Shown here: in pieces, positions 1-11,080 of the stretch | How positions within the stretch are numbered: the stretch's first letter is position 1 | Layout of the letters: the number at the start of each line of letters is the position of its first letter | From: Voacanga thouarsii | Taxonomy: Eukaryota > Streptophyta > Magnoliopsida > Gentianales > Apocynaceae | Assembly: GCA_026120185.1 (NCBI GenBank) | Contig: JANUWF010001213.1 | Coordinates: 310,001 to 374,000, forward strand | Reading direction: 5' to 3' | Length of the DNA: 64,000 bases | Notes under the pieces: generated by a model | What the model was told of the DNA's origin: nothing | Databases searched by the model: none | The model's input: only the letters and a program-made list of their open reading frames with translations | Made by a program: the position numbers and the translations under genes

Positions 1-203
1 GAGTTTTTGTTCTTCTCTTTACTTCAGTGATTATTTTGTAAAGAACATTATTTTTCACAAACCATAACATATTCTAATTGGAAAAGGATTTTTGAAAGCC
101 ATGAAAAAATATTTTGAAAAATTTTTCGTATGGGTGCAATATGCCGTGCATAGGTAATTGTTCTTTCTCAACAAATTGCATGGGATTGTGCACACCCATG
201 CAA
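1..203 (+). other. Left flank of element C, Athila/Tat-like F
   Basis: AT-rich sequence with no convincing gene. Removing element C and one copy of its target duplication joins it to 19631, so it belongs to the F region. It carries short GC-rich words (GCCGTGCAT, GTGCAC, CCCATGC) like the cluster at 21382-21695. Short open frames here are not coding-like. The link to F rests on the insertion geometry, not on a protein match. Confidence 0.5.
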
Positions 204-208
204 TATCA
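204..208. repeat. Target site duplication of C, left (TATCA)
   Basis: TATCA sits directly before the first base of the 5' LTR of C and again at 19626-19630 directly after its 3' LTR. A perfect 5-bp duplication is what an LTR-retrotransposon integrase leaves, and it fixes both ends of C. Confidence 0.85.
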
Positions 209-509
209 TCATAGGAAATGTCCCAGGCATGAAGGCCATTTGAAAGAACGAGAAAGGTGTACAAAGAAACAACACATGGCTCCATGGGTAAAGCTCAATT
301 TCAAGAGACTTCAAGGTGCATTTCAAGAATCCAAACCAACAATGAAGAAGGTTGTCAAGCAATTAAGGATTAAAGTAGGGTAAAAAAGATCAAAGCTTAG
401 ACAACAATTGGTATGAAGGGCCAAAGGAGCACAAGAGGGGCTGTAAAGACAAGAAAAGTAGGTTGTGTGAATACTAGGACACAACCGGCACCTGCTCTAC
501 CTAAGCAAC
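209..509 (+). repeat. C 5' LTR, first part
   Basis: Matches the start of the 3' LTR at 18649 (shared words such as CCCAGGCATGAAGGCCATT and CAAGAGACTT). It begins TCATAGG where the 3' LTR has the expected TGATAGG, so the first TG has mutated. It is cut at 509 by element A; the rest of the LTR resumes at 15588. Confidence 0.85.
505..509. repeat. Target site duplication of A, left (GCAAC)
   Basis: GCAAC here and at 15583-15587 flank element A. The uninterrupted C 3' LTR has a single GCAACT at the matching place (18945-18950), which confirms the insertion point. Confidence 0.9.
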
Positions 510-560
510 TATAAATATGCCCTCAAAGACTATTTATTCTATGTAAATATATTACAAATA

Positions 561-605
561 GACCCGGCACTATGTGGGTTCAATGAACCCCACGCTAGGT
601 CCACT
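561..605 (+). repeat. GC-rich dyad pair, 25-bp period
   Basis: Two decayed palindrome units, GGCACT at 566 and CACGCT at 591, exactly 25 bp apart. The matching place in the 3' LTR has three cleaner units (13851, 13876, 13901). The changes look like C-to-T or G-to-A decay of GGCGCC. Confidence 0.7.
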
Positions 606-1930
606 TTACCTAGCTAGGTTCTTGAAAAACAGAGCAGATCGGATGCTAAGTCCACTAAATTCATTCAATTTGATTTGTTTATTATATTATTGCACATTTA
701 AGGTCCAAGTCTGACAAGTAATGGTCTATGTGTTGGGACGTTCTTCACAGTAAGGTATAGACAATAGGTATTTGTCATACAAGTAAAATTGAGTTCTTAG
801 TTTATTAATGGAATTGGGAATTTCATCAAGATAAGTCTATTATGCCATGAGTTCCAATGAGGAATGGTTTACCTTGAATTAGTAAGTAGTTCACTCACAT
901 CATTGGCATAAGTGTATTACAAATACGTAGAATTGGACTTATAGTAGTGGTCTCTCTTAAAGTACTATAATTGTAGAGACCAGACTATTACTGCTACATC
1001 GTGGATGGATACCTTCACACTTTAGTATGAGTTGGTAGTCTGGCGAAGCTAGGGTCTTGTACTTTGATATATATTGGGTGAGATTTCTTTTGTGAGATCA
1101 ATAATCTTGTACGTTAGGTATATTACTTTAGTTAGTTAAGATGGAATCCGCAATAGAGTTTCTATGCTTCACTTTATGCAGATTAATCACCTCTTTGTGA
1201 TTGTCCAGGATAATCTAATAATCCATGGCCCTTGGAACGTAACTTAACAATGTGTGCTTTTAGGTAGCTTCCAATGATAAGCAAGTACATTGAAGTGAGT
1301 CATGGATTATCGGACTATAAATCTAAGGATGGTAGATATTTTTGAAATGGGTGTTAGTACATTTATCCTGTCTCACTGATGGGTGTTACATAGAGGGGTA
1401 TGTTCGTCATTTCACCTGTAGGCCGGAGACATTATTTTAGCAATATTATTCTTAAGGTCAATATTTTCATACGGTGATAAATGGGAATATTTAAAATGGT
1501 AAAACGCAGCTATTTGACAGTAAGAGCATGTTGGTCATTTTAGTAGCCATGAATGATATGCCTCTTGGTCCCCGGAGTAGTTCAAGTTACCTTGGTGTTG
1601 TCCAGACACAATTTAGACTTCATGAATAATTATCTGGAACAGAAATAAAATTTATTCTAAGAGTCCAATTAGAATTAATTAATTAGTCTTGGTTTTTTCA
1701 TAAGGCCCAGAAAAGATAATTAATGAATTCAGAATATTGGGCTGGAATAAATTAATTCATTGGGGTGATGTATGTTGATGTATATAAAGAGTACAATTGA
1801 AATTTTCTTGGGTATTTAATAAAGCCTATAAAAGATAATAAAGTGGATTGGTTTGTGAGCCCAACACCAAGCCCATTAGGGCTTAGTGTGGTTTGGCCCA
1901 CAAGGGCTTCATTATGCCCTAGGGTGGCTA

Positions 1931-1939
1931 AAATATATA
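1931..1939 (+). promoter_or_regulatory. TATA-like box in A 5' LTR
   Basis: AAATATATAGGGAAGA is kept in both A LTRs (here and at 15163) and is followed by a CT-rich stretch. Position and conservation suggest the core promoter, but no transcript data are available. Confidence 0.4.
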
Positions 1940-2352
1940 GGGAAGAGAATGAAAGTTTTCCAAACTAAGCTCTCTCACTTTTATGTGTGCTGCCAACCTT
2001 CCTCTTGTGTTTTCTCTTCCTTATCTCCTTTCTCTCTATGAGTGGATCTTGGTTATCCAAAGAAGCTTTCACCAAGCTAACACATGATAAAAGTAGAGTC
2101 ATACTTTGGAAGACTAAGAGAAGAAACTTGGAGAAGTTTGATGCGTAGGAGTAGAAAATTGGTCGGAATATCGGTCGAGCCACCGAGGCCTCCTTCTCCC
2201 TTTCTATCGCAAGATCTAATGCAACCTAACACCTTGTTAGTTAATCCACGACCAAACAAGAAAAGTAAGTACACTCTCCTAGATGTGGATCGGAAAATTG
2301 AAAAATTTCCACTGCGTTTTTTTTTATGTTTTCTGTTTTTGATCCTTCAATT

Positions 2353-2364
2353 CGGTATCAGAGC
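2353..2364 (+). other. A primer binding site, tRNA-Met type
   Basis: CGGTATCAGAGC, starting 4 bases after the LTR end, matches the plant initiator tRNA-Met primer site TGGTATCAGAGC at 11 of 12 bases. Confidence 0.9.
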
Positions 2365-4118
2365 CAAGGTTTTCATCTAGAAGCATGTACTAGGGTTATA
2401 AACTAGAAAATGTGGTTCCTTTACAATGAAAAATGAATCTTTTGTGATTTCATTTGATTCCTCATACATCAGTTTCTAGATATCATGTAAATCGCGCAGT
2501 TAAAGGCATAGGATCCTGTATTCTAATGGTTTTCTCATTATTTTTCTGGTTTTTAGTAGATGCGATGTACACCTCATGTTTAGAGGCATAGGAACTTGTA
2601 AAGGTATGTTTTTATGCCTAATTTTACATTTCTCTTAACCTATAAATATTGGGGGACTGAAGAACATGGTTGGTGGAATGGTTAAGGGGTGGAAAAATGG
2701 TTGAAAAACAGGATTTTTCCAGAAATCGGTGAATTCCAGAATAGACCCGGTGCTAGATTGGCCTACTAGACGCAGTGCCAGGTCTATTCTACTTAGCCGA
2801 ATGGAGAAATAGAACAGACCCAGCACCAGGTTGGTCCAATGGGATCAGCGCTAGGTCCATACTGTCCATCTTCGAGTTCTTGGAGAAACAGAACTAACCC
2901 AACACCAGGTGCACACTGTCCAATTGGAAATGTGAAGAACAGGACATACCTGGCGCCATGTGGACCAAACAAACCAGGCGCTAGGTCCATTCTACCTAGA
3001 ACTAGATGTACGCAATTCTGTCCAAGAAAAAAGAGAGCACTGTTGAATTTCCGTACCTCAAATTTTCCTTGATGTAATCATGTTCTAAAACCATTGTATA
3101 AGGTTAATTTTTTATAATAGTTTTATTTATCAATGGACAAATAAATTGCATAAAAATGAGCAGTAAAGGATGGAACCACCTTAGCATTAAACAAGATCAT
3201 TAATTGTTAAATTCATGATGTTTATTCCATTGTTTGGTCACTTAGGAATAAATGAATACTTTGAGCATGAAAAAGTTTACTTATGTTATCATGGTTATTT
3301 CATTTTTGTGATCAAATGTGCAAGTTCTTGTGAAACCAAAGTCTAACTTGCTAGAACGGTTGTTGATAAAACATTTCAATCTCAGAAACTTTAAAATAAA
3401 AAAGTTTATGGTTTATTCTCTTAAAAGGTTCAATCCTTGCAATAATGTTGAACTTGAGGTTATCTAATAAAGTTTTACTTGGACATTAACTTAGAAGAGT
3501 GATATAAATTCATAGTTTATTCTCTCAAAGGATTTAATCCTTCAAATAGAGAATAATATTGAATTTTAATTTTTTTTTACTAAAGTTAATGATGCCATAA
3601 GATTGTAGAAAACATTTTTGGTCCTAAAATTCTATTTTCAATAAAAGTTTAAGTGGGAAAGGAGTTCCAACAACCCCATGGCTTCCATCACAACACTTAT
3701 TAGAAATAGTGGATGTCCTCATGTCATTCTGAGCATGACCCCTTATAGGATGGATTTCTACAAGTATCTAGAACTAATGGAAGATTAAAATTAAAAGTCT
3801 AGGGTATGTGCTAGGATCGATCAACCTATGCTGGATACTTTTAGCACTAGATTGCTCGTAGGTGGTATGAATTAGTGGCCATCCTATCGGTGGAACTTTT
3901 TCTAGATCATTACCTATTAAGGAAGTCTTGATTCATGATGGATATACAATTAACTTAGAATGCTATTAATCTTCCAACAAAGCTTTGATAGTTTTTCTAA
4001 GAGCCAAACTATTTATATTATTGATAATGGTTTTAAAAGTTATCATTATCAAAGAAATAATATAAAGAAATGTGAATTTTTTACAAACTAAATGAATATT
4101 TTTTGCAATATTTCAAAA
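2365..4118 (+). other. A untranslated leader
   Basis: About 1.75 kb between primer site and gag. I see no retroviral domain. It holds the dyad cluster at 2744-2990; the rest is AT-rich. Long leaders are normal for Angela-type elements and carry packaging and dimerisation signals in the RNA (family knowledge). Confidence 0.6.
2744..2990 (+). repeat. Leader cluster of paired GGCGCC dyads
   Basis: Three pairs of GGYGCY-like palindromes: GGTGCT 2749 and AGTGCC 2774; AGCACC 2822 and AGCGCT 2847; GGCGCC 2952 and GGCGCT 2977. Each pair is spaced exactly 25 bp start to start. A single AACACC lies at 2901. Several are followed by AGGTCYATNCTG-like sequence. The flanks are AT-rich. Confidence 0.8.
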
Positions 4119-4820
4119 ATGTTTGGTTAGAGTCCATTATCAATCATTCTCAAGGAGAATAAGTTAACAAGCCCAAATTATGTGGACTGGAAGAGGAACC
4201 TGAACATAGTACTCACTGCCAAGGTGTACAAGTATATTCTTAGTCATACCTGTCCTGTGATTGGGGAAGATTCCACTAATTAGGAACGAGAGTCCACTGC
4301 GTATGACATGGATTTATCATTGTGTACCATATTTGTTGATAAGAGTTGGCCCGCAGGCAAAAAGCTCTTGGGGCAATCATGAACACTAGGATGGCTGAGA
4401 GGGCATCGATTTGAGAGCATTTGCTTAAGATGATTGCCTATCAAGAAGGTTGAGGTCCTGGGCTCAACAATAGATCCTGAGAGCTAAATTGACATGGTTC
4501 TTGAAACTCTACTTGATTTATATTCACAATTCAAGTTGAACACAATGAACAAGTTGGATATGAATCTCACGGAGCTTATAAAAAAGCTCTAGGCGGTAGA
4601 GAAGACCACGAAGCCCATGTAAAAGGTTTTGGTCTCTAGTTCTGCTTTTTCTAGAATTAAGGCAAAGTCTAAGAAATTCAATAAGAGGAAGGTCCGAAAT
4701 AATGCAAGGGCCTAGTTTAAAGTATCTAGTCATGCCAAGCCCAAAGGCAAATGTTTCAAGTATGGCAAGAAGGGGCATTGGAAGAAAGAATGCCTGGACT
4801 CCTTAGCCAAGTTTACTTTA
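4119..4820 (+). pseudogene. A gag (decayed)
   Basis: Reads in one main frame with internal stops (for example after the first three codons). Words such as SPNYVDWKRNLN and LDLYSQFKLNTMNKLDMNL match copia capsid regions. Near 4752 is a zinc knuckle of CX2CX4HX4C form whose second Cys is Tyr (CFKYGKKGHWKKEC), so it could not hold zinc normally. Gag would form the particle and bind the RNA. The start at 4119 is the first Met in the frame and is uncertain. Confidence 0.8.
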
Positions 4821-5090
4821 GGTATTGCTCTATACCTAGAGTCTATTTTAATAGTTAGATCAACATCTTCCTGGATAGTTGATTCTAGATCAACTGACCA
4901 TGTCTGTAACTCCTTGCAGGGGTTCAGAAGGACAAAGAGACTCAATAACGGTGAGCATGGACTTCGAGTAGGGAATGGAGCAAGAATATCGGCTGAAACA
5001 ATGGGAGAACTTGAGCTTATTTTTTATTGTAATAGGAAGATAATTTTAAAAGATATGTTATGTGTTTCTTGTTTGAAAAGAATTTGATTT
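4821..5090 (+). pseudogene. A aspartic protease (decayed)
   Basis: The copia protease motif is seen as SWIVDSRSTDHVC from about 4872, where DSGAT/S is expected: the catalytic Asp remains but the Gly is Arg. It follows the zinc knuckle in the usual copia order. It would cut the polyprotein. A frameshift follows near 5085. Confidence 0.75.
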
Positions 5091-5254
5091 TAGTTTCTAA
5101 ATTGATGAATAAAGGATATTTTGTTTCTTTCGATTTTGATGTTTCCATAAGAAGAAATGGTAATTTCATTTGTATAGAAAAAATATATGGAAACCTCTTT
5201 TATATACATCCTATTAGAAATTAAGTAAATAATATTCAAACTGAACCTCATAAT

Positions 5255-6235
5255 AAAAAGAGAAAGACGATATCAAATGACTCGTATTTGTGGCATCTAA
5301 GATTGGGATATATAAATCCCAATCGGATTTAAAAGCTAATTTATGATGGGCCTTTAAGTTTATTGAGATTGGAAGAATAGCCTCAGTGTAAATCTTGCCT
5401 TAAAGGTAAAATGACCAAAAGGTCTTTTACCAAAAAATCAGATAGAGGCAAGAAAATACTAGTATTAGTTTATACGGATGTTTGTGGTCCAATGACTACA
5501 CTACCTAAGGGAGGCTATGAGTACTTTATCACTTTCACAGATGATCACACTCGTTTTGGTTATACTTATCTGATGAGGTACAAGTCTGACTCTTTAGATA
5601 AATTTTAAGAGTGTAAGGCTGAAATGGAGCATCAAACAGGTAAATTAATTAAAGTTTTGATATTAGATTGTGGTGGAGAGTACCTCCTTGGTGAGTTTAA
5701 GGATTACTTGATATATCATGGCACAGTATCTCAGCTAGCTACGCCTAGGAATCCCCGGCAGAATGGAATAGCTTAGAGAAAAAATAGAACTTTAATGGAA
5801 ATGGTCAGAAGCATGATGAGTCATGCGTTTTTTCCTATTTCTTTTTGGGGATATACTTTAAAAACAAAGGCATATATTTTGAACTTAGTTCCTTCCAAAT
5901 CAGTACTTAGGACACCCAATGAGATGTGGACTAGACAAAAGCCCAGTTTGAACCATATCAAGATATGGGGCTGTCCAATTTATGTGCTGACAAAAGGAAG
6001 TATGCTAGAATTAAGATCAGAGTTATGTTACTTCGTTCGGTATCCAAAAGGAACAAGAGGTGGATTTTCTATTATCCTCAAAAGCATAAGGTACTTGGTA
6101 GTACTAATGCTAGATACTTAGAGGATGAATAAGTTACATCCACCATAGGTTCAAGTACAATAAAGTTAGAAGAGAAGTTAGTTGTTGATGCAACTTCAAG
6201 TACTTCTAACACCCCATTCGAGGAACCAAGAGAAA
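5255..6235 (+). pseudogene. A integrase (decayed)
   Basis: GAG-pre-integrase zinc region (YLWHLRLGYINPNRI, from about 5285), then the integrase core. The first catalytic Asp is in YTDVCGPM (about 5474) and the second lies in the segment just before the stop near 5606. The Glu region reads GIA-stop-RKNRT near 5770: the catalytic Glu codon has become TAG. The C-terminal region HIKIWGCPIYV is at about 5955. It would insert the cDNA into the genome. At least two stops and frame changes make it dead. Confidence 0.88.
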
Positions 6236-6237
6236 CA

Positions 6238-6741
6238 TTGCCAGATATTTCTATAAAAACTGAAACTCGTCGTAGTAGGAGGATCACAAGAGTTCTAAAA
6301 AGATGGACTGGAGAGATCTATGATGTAGTCTCTGATCACCAGGAACAAGATCACACTAGATACGAGAAGGCCATTGTTGATGCTGATGCAGACAAATGGC
6401 AGCTAGCCATAAATGCTGAGATAGAGTTTATGTACCTCAATCAGGTCTAGGATCTTGTCAATGCACTTGATGGGATAAAACTAATTGGGTGTAAGTAGAT
6501 TTACAAGAGGAAGAGAGGTGCGGATGAAAAGGTTAAAACCTATAAAGCAAGGCTGGTTACTAAAGGTTATACTCAGAAAAAAGGGATTGATTATGAGGAA
6601 ATATTTTCACTAGTAGCCATGCTTAAGTCTATCCACATTCTATTAGCCATCGCAAGTCATTATGAGTAGAAGATATGGCAAATGGATGTCAAGACGGCTT
6701 TCTTAAATGGTTGTGTTAATGAAGACATCTATATGTCCCAG
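6238..6741 (+). pseudogene. A reverse transcriptase, N-terminal half
   Basis: Copia RT start: WQLAINAEIEFM, then YKARLVTKGYTQKKGIDYEE, then QMDVKTAFLNG with the first catalytic Asp. In-frame stops lie near 6449, 6497 and 6668. The reading ends at YMSQ where B1 inserted; it continues at 12593. Confidence 0.9.
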
Positions 6742-6746
6742 CTAGA
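6742..6746. repeat. Target site duplication of B1, left (CTAGA)
   Basis: CTAGA here and at 12588-12592 flank B1. Removing B1 and one copy restores the RT reading from YMSQ into LEGFIARG. Confidence 0.92.
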
Positions 6747-8480
6747 TGTTGGGTATCTCTCACGCATATCGTATATAGCGCAGCGAAAAAATAAAACAAG
6801 ATACCATCCCAGGACCCGCGTATGTGTGGAAAAACAAGACACAAATAGATCAAAGATAACATCTTTTTACCTTTGTTTGATCATCTGAAGACCGAAGGTT
6901 TTTTTCTTCAAGTAGAGGCGCTATCCAACAATCCTTTTGATCAAACTCTGTGAGAGTTGAACGTCCAACCACTATAATCACAGTATGTGATTATCTCTAA
7001 CAGTAATCTACACAGAGCATACACTCATGCACTAAAATTTTCTGTGCCAATAGAAAAAAGATGGCTACTAGGGCTTCTCAAAAACAATCGAGAGAGAGAG
7101 AGAAGAGAAAATGTCAAGTATGGCTAGGGTTGGAGTCGTGTCTTACACCATAGCTAGGGTTTCGTGTGTTATCCCTATATCACACGAAAAATCCTGCTCC
7201 AAATATACTCCAATATCATAATTCTAAAACAGTAAGAATTCCCTAATTGTAATTGGAAACATCAAGTTCTCACAATTACAATTTGGACCATTAATTATAA
7301 CTAATTATAATTTGGCCTCAACAATTTCTCTTTCTCGCAATTAACCCCACTATGTTATCAAATAACATCTTGAGTATATAATCCTCTATTATGTGTGACC
7401 TATTAGGTTTCCTAGTCAATTGGTAGTGAATATGAATTAATCCAAACATCTTTTAGATTAATAATCCATAATTAATTAGAATTAATCATATTAATTCTAA
7501 TCAGGATTGGTTTATTAATTCATCAATTAATAAACCTATATTCCCAGATCATGAGCGGTATCTAGCAACACATCATAACCACCCAAGAGTCCAGGAAGTC
7601 AACTAGCTTGCCATGAACCCTTCAATAACAAATATCAGTGAAATTAACTCTTTTCACCATAAAATATCTCATTCGGTTTTGAGTACGAAATGAGTGCCAA
7701 CTCCCTCTAGAAATAATTCTAGCCCAAATACAATAGTACTTGTAATAGGAACCTACTACTCTAGAAGTGTATCAATTTAAACTATTTTCAATACACAATT
7801 GCCATGGCCAAGGACTTCTTGAGTAGTAATTCCAACAAGTGGCCGTGAGATATTCGCCCCTACTATTCGGAGTGGTGAATCCTTTATTGACCATCTCAAC
7901 TACTTTTGTTTACCTCACAATGTACCCAATATCCATCCCATAGACGACCCTCGATCAAGCTCCAGAGATTGGAATTCAAGTACAATACTCAGCAAACAAA
8001 GTACCTTGGAGATCTCAAGTTTAAGGATACTTGCACGTTTGCTATATTGAGGTTATATCACTGGCACTAAATAGTTATCCTTGTGATTATCTCATAGCTA
8101 GGTCATCCAATGAACTTGTTTCATTAACAAGCATCCATGTGCTAACTTTGAATATTTCAATACGCACAGATATGAGAACCACCGACTGATCAAATCAGGA
8201 AGTCTAACACATGCTAGTCGAAACGCATTAATGATGTCATGTCTCATTAATACTATGACTAGGGACTATTTATGTACTAACACTATACAGTGTAGTAGGA
8301 ATCTTATATTATGATCAATATCATGATTTCCTTAACACAGTGTTGTATTAGGGACTTGATCGAACAGTTATATTACTTAAAAGTAAACAAAAGAAACTAT
8401 AAGATAAATAATGCCTTTTATTAAAATAAAATGTGTCATATTAAAGTACAAGTTATTGCCTCTAGGGCACAACACTAACA
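6747..8480 (-). repeat. B1 3' LTR (1734 bp)
   Basis: Runs on + from TGTTGGGTATCTC to CAACACTAACA. It is close in length to solo LTR B3 (1731 bp) and aligns with it. Being on the left of a minus-strand element it is the 3' LTR, which the adjoining purine tract at 8481 confirms. Confidence 0.92.
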
Positions 8481-8493
8481 AACTCCCACTTGC
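8481..8493 (-). other. B1 polypurine tract
   Basis: Minus-strand CAAGTGGGAGTT directly before the 3' LTR, the usual copia plus-strand primer form; A has AAGTGGAAGA at the same place. Confidence 0.8.
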
Positions 8494-8514
8494 ACTAGAT
8501 CCAATCCTTCATGT

Positions 8515-9580
8515 ATCTAATACCAAATAACTAAACATGACAATCTTGTTTCTTTTGGGATAGTACTTTTGTAAGCGGGTTGGCTATGTTCTCATCCGTG
8601 GGAACTCTCTCTATCTTTATTTCCTTAGCTGCTTTAGAAACAACCATGTACTCAGCTTTTGTCGTAGAGTCGGTAATAGTCTCTTATTTGGAACTCTTCC
8701 AATTTATTGCCCCTTCGCACAATGTAAACACGTAGCTAAATTGCGATTTGAAATCATCTTTGTTAGATTGAAAACTGGCATAAGTATACCCATTTATATT
8801 TAAATCACCTTCTCCATATACTAAGAACATATCCTTAGTCCTTCGTAAGTACTTAAAGATGTTCTTTACAGCTACCCAATGACCCTCACCAGGGTCAAAT
8901 TGGTATCTGTTCGTCAAACTGAGAGCACAAGATACATCGGGCCTAGTACATATCATAGTGTACATGATAGATCCAACTGCTGAGGCATATAGAATCTTAC
9001 TCATGTGATCCCTTTTGACTTGTGTCTTGGGAGACATCAACTTTGAAAGGCTTATACCATGTGACATGGGTAAGAATCCCTTTTTAAATTGATCCATGCT
9101 AAACCTCTTTAGCATTTTATCTATGTATATAGACTATGAAAGACCTAGCAACCTTTTGTATCTATCTCTATAGATCCTTATTCCGAGAATATAGGTTGCT
9201 TTTCCAAGGTCTTTCATGGAGAATTGTTTGGACAACCAAACTTTAACTGTTTGCAAGACATGTAAATCGTTTCCTATTAGCAATATGTCATCTATATAAA
9301 GTAATAAGAAAATGATTACACTCCCACTAACTTTCTTGTATACACAAGGCTCATCCATGTTTTGAATGAAACCAAACTCTTTGATTATTTTATCAAAACA
9401 GATGTTCCAACTCCTAGAAGCTTGCTTAAGTCCATAAATAGACCTCTGTAACTTGCACACCTTTGTGCTATCATTGGATGTGAAACCCTTAGGTTGTGTC
9501 ATATACACTTTCTCAGTCAGATTTCCATTTAGAAAAGCTGTTTTCACATCTGTTTGCCAAATCTCATTGGTAGATATCCA
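8515..9580 (-). pseudogene. B1 reverse transcriptase / RNase H (truncated)
   Basis: From right to left: QTDVKTAFLNGN (first catalytic Asp), SIYGLKQASRSW, DEPCVYKK, the catalytic LLYIDDILLIG (intact), then SAVGSIMY and CTRPDVSCAL linking to RNase H. The two long open frames are 9134-9547 and 8684-9115 with one stop between. The RNase H part runs from AEYMVVSKAAKE almost directly into RVPTDENIANPLTK, so several tens of residues are deleted. The N-terminal third of RT is absent beyond about 9580. Confidence 0.9.
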
Positions 9581-10574
9581 ATACCAATTACATCGTATGT
9601 AACTACCGAATCAATGGGTGATTAACAGCTTTCAATCTTAAAGCCTTCTGGGCTACCCCAATCTTTCCTCTAAATTTCTTTATACTTGAGTTTGCCTAAT
9701 TGGGATAAATAATTTCGTTAAACCTGACCCATTAATCAGGAATTTAATTCCAAAAGAATTTAACTCCATAGCTTGAACATGCCCGATGTCAAGTAGGCTT
9801 GCGTTTTCCCAACAACCTGATCTCGAAAAAGGACTCTTATTCTTACTATATTAACGAAAGAAATTAGGTTTAATATTCATTGAGGGATTTGTTCCTTTTA
9901 GTGATTTCATTGAATGACACGCATAAAAATCAATAAATCACATAATTGATAATCATGGTAATAAAGCGATTACGTGGTATGGTTATGGACTTTATCCTAA
10001 ATTAATTTCTTTGAGCCGTAAAAGAAATTAATATAGTTAACCCTATATGTTCATGCATGATTTAAGTAGAAGGTCTTACCTTCTTGCCTTGTTTTGGTTT
10101 CCATCTCTAGAATTAAAATAATTCTACTCCTATCTAACATATGTAAACTAATTACACAATTTTCTAAAGAGAGAAAACCTCGAGTTACATTCGAGGAGAG
10201 TTAGATGAGAAGAGAATTACACAAGAATTCTAGAGAAAGTAGGACACGCAGACCCTATTTCATAAAAAACCAAAACTGTAAAATGCATGAACAGATATAA
10301 TTGGTTTTAGTCCATAACCATCCACCATGCCATTAACTATGCTTAAACAAAATAAACATTAATTTTTATTATTCCAAAATCACTATTTTGGAAAAATAAA
10401 ACAAATTCTAAAATCAACATTTTAGAAAAATACACCAATTTTATATTTTTCAAAATCATTATTTTGAAAGATAAAATTGTTTGACTCAAAACTAATTTTG
10501 GGAAAGTGCTTTTAGGTCCCATCTCTGGCAACGAAAACAGTGGTCTCGCTGGCCGATCAACGGGCAGGGGTCAG

Positions 10575-10589
10575 GGGGGCAGCGCCCCC
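10575..10589. other. GC-rich hairpin
   Basis: GGGGGC-AGC-GCCCCC forms a perfect 6-bp stem with a 3-base loop in a local GC island (GGGGTCAGGGGGG) surrounded by AT-rich DNA. The role is unknown; in RNA it would be very stable. Confidence 0.6.
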
Positions 10590-10699
10590 GTGGAAAAATT
10601 TTTATTTTACCGCTTCTCATCAAATGAGATTTTTCCCTTTCAAAAATCTATTCTAGGAAATATTTTTTTTAAAAATAGCTAGAACATGTAAAATAGAGC

Positions 10700-10845
10700 A
10701 GAACCGGCACCAATTTGGAAGCCAGGGCAGGCACCAGCTGCATTCTGATTTTAAAGAAAAAACTTCCTAGAAACAATTTTCGAATGTTCGTGAAACAGCA
10801 TGGAACCGGCGTCGGCTGTAGTCGGGAACAATGGCGGCGATTTTG
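10700..10845. repeat. Paired GGCGCC dyads in B1 interior
   Basis: GGCACC at 10706 and 10730 (24 bp apart), followed by AGCTGCATTCTG; and GGCGTC at 10808 with GGCGGC at 10833 (25 bp). Read in the B1 sense they lie about 240-380 bp inside the 5' LTR, comparable with the leader cluster of A. Confidence 0.7.
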
Positions 10846-11080
10846 AAAATTTTCCAAAAACAATATCTGGTGACTTCTTTTTCTATAAATTTTCAGTGAG
10901 AACAATTCTCAGCAGTATTTTCTGTTTTGAAGCTCAAAATAACAACCAATTTGTTAGTATAAACAAAATAAAATAGAAAATCAACTTCACAAGATGAAAT
11001 GGAAGTCAATCAACATGTTTTCAAGAAAACGTTTTTCTGCAAAAAATTTTCAGCACATAAAGAAAGCATCTTTCGAAATA

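Larger units (their letters stand above)
510..2349 (+). repeat. A 5' LTR (1840 bp)
   Basis: Aligns with 13792-15582 along its length. The first bases are degenerate (TATAAATATGCCC against TGTTGGAAGGTTTGCCC), so the canonical TG is lost. The end is GATCCTTCA, directly before the primer site. It holds the dyad repeat at 561-605 and a TATA-like box at 1931-1939. No coding region is credible inside. Confidence 0.92.
9581..11080 (-). other. B1 interior without recognised coding
   Basis: About 1.5 kb between the broken RT and the 5' LTR. No gag, protease or integrase motif is seen. It is AT-rich apart from the dyads at 10700-10845 and a GC-rich hairpin at 10575-10589. It is either the native leader after loss of gag-integrase, or foreign sequence; the dyads favour leader (inference). 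Confidence 0.5.

Noticed and set aside
114..383. Overlapping open frames on both strands at the left edge
   Set aside because: They cross the C LTR boundary at 209, have no domain and overlap each other; they come from low stop density.
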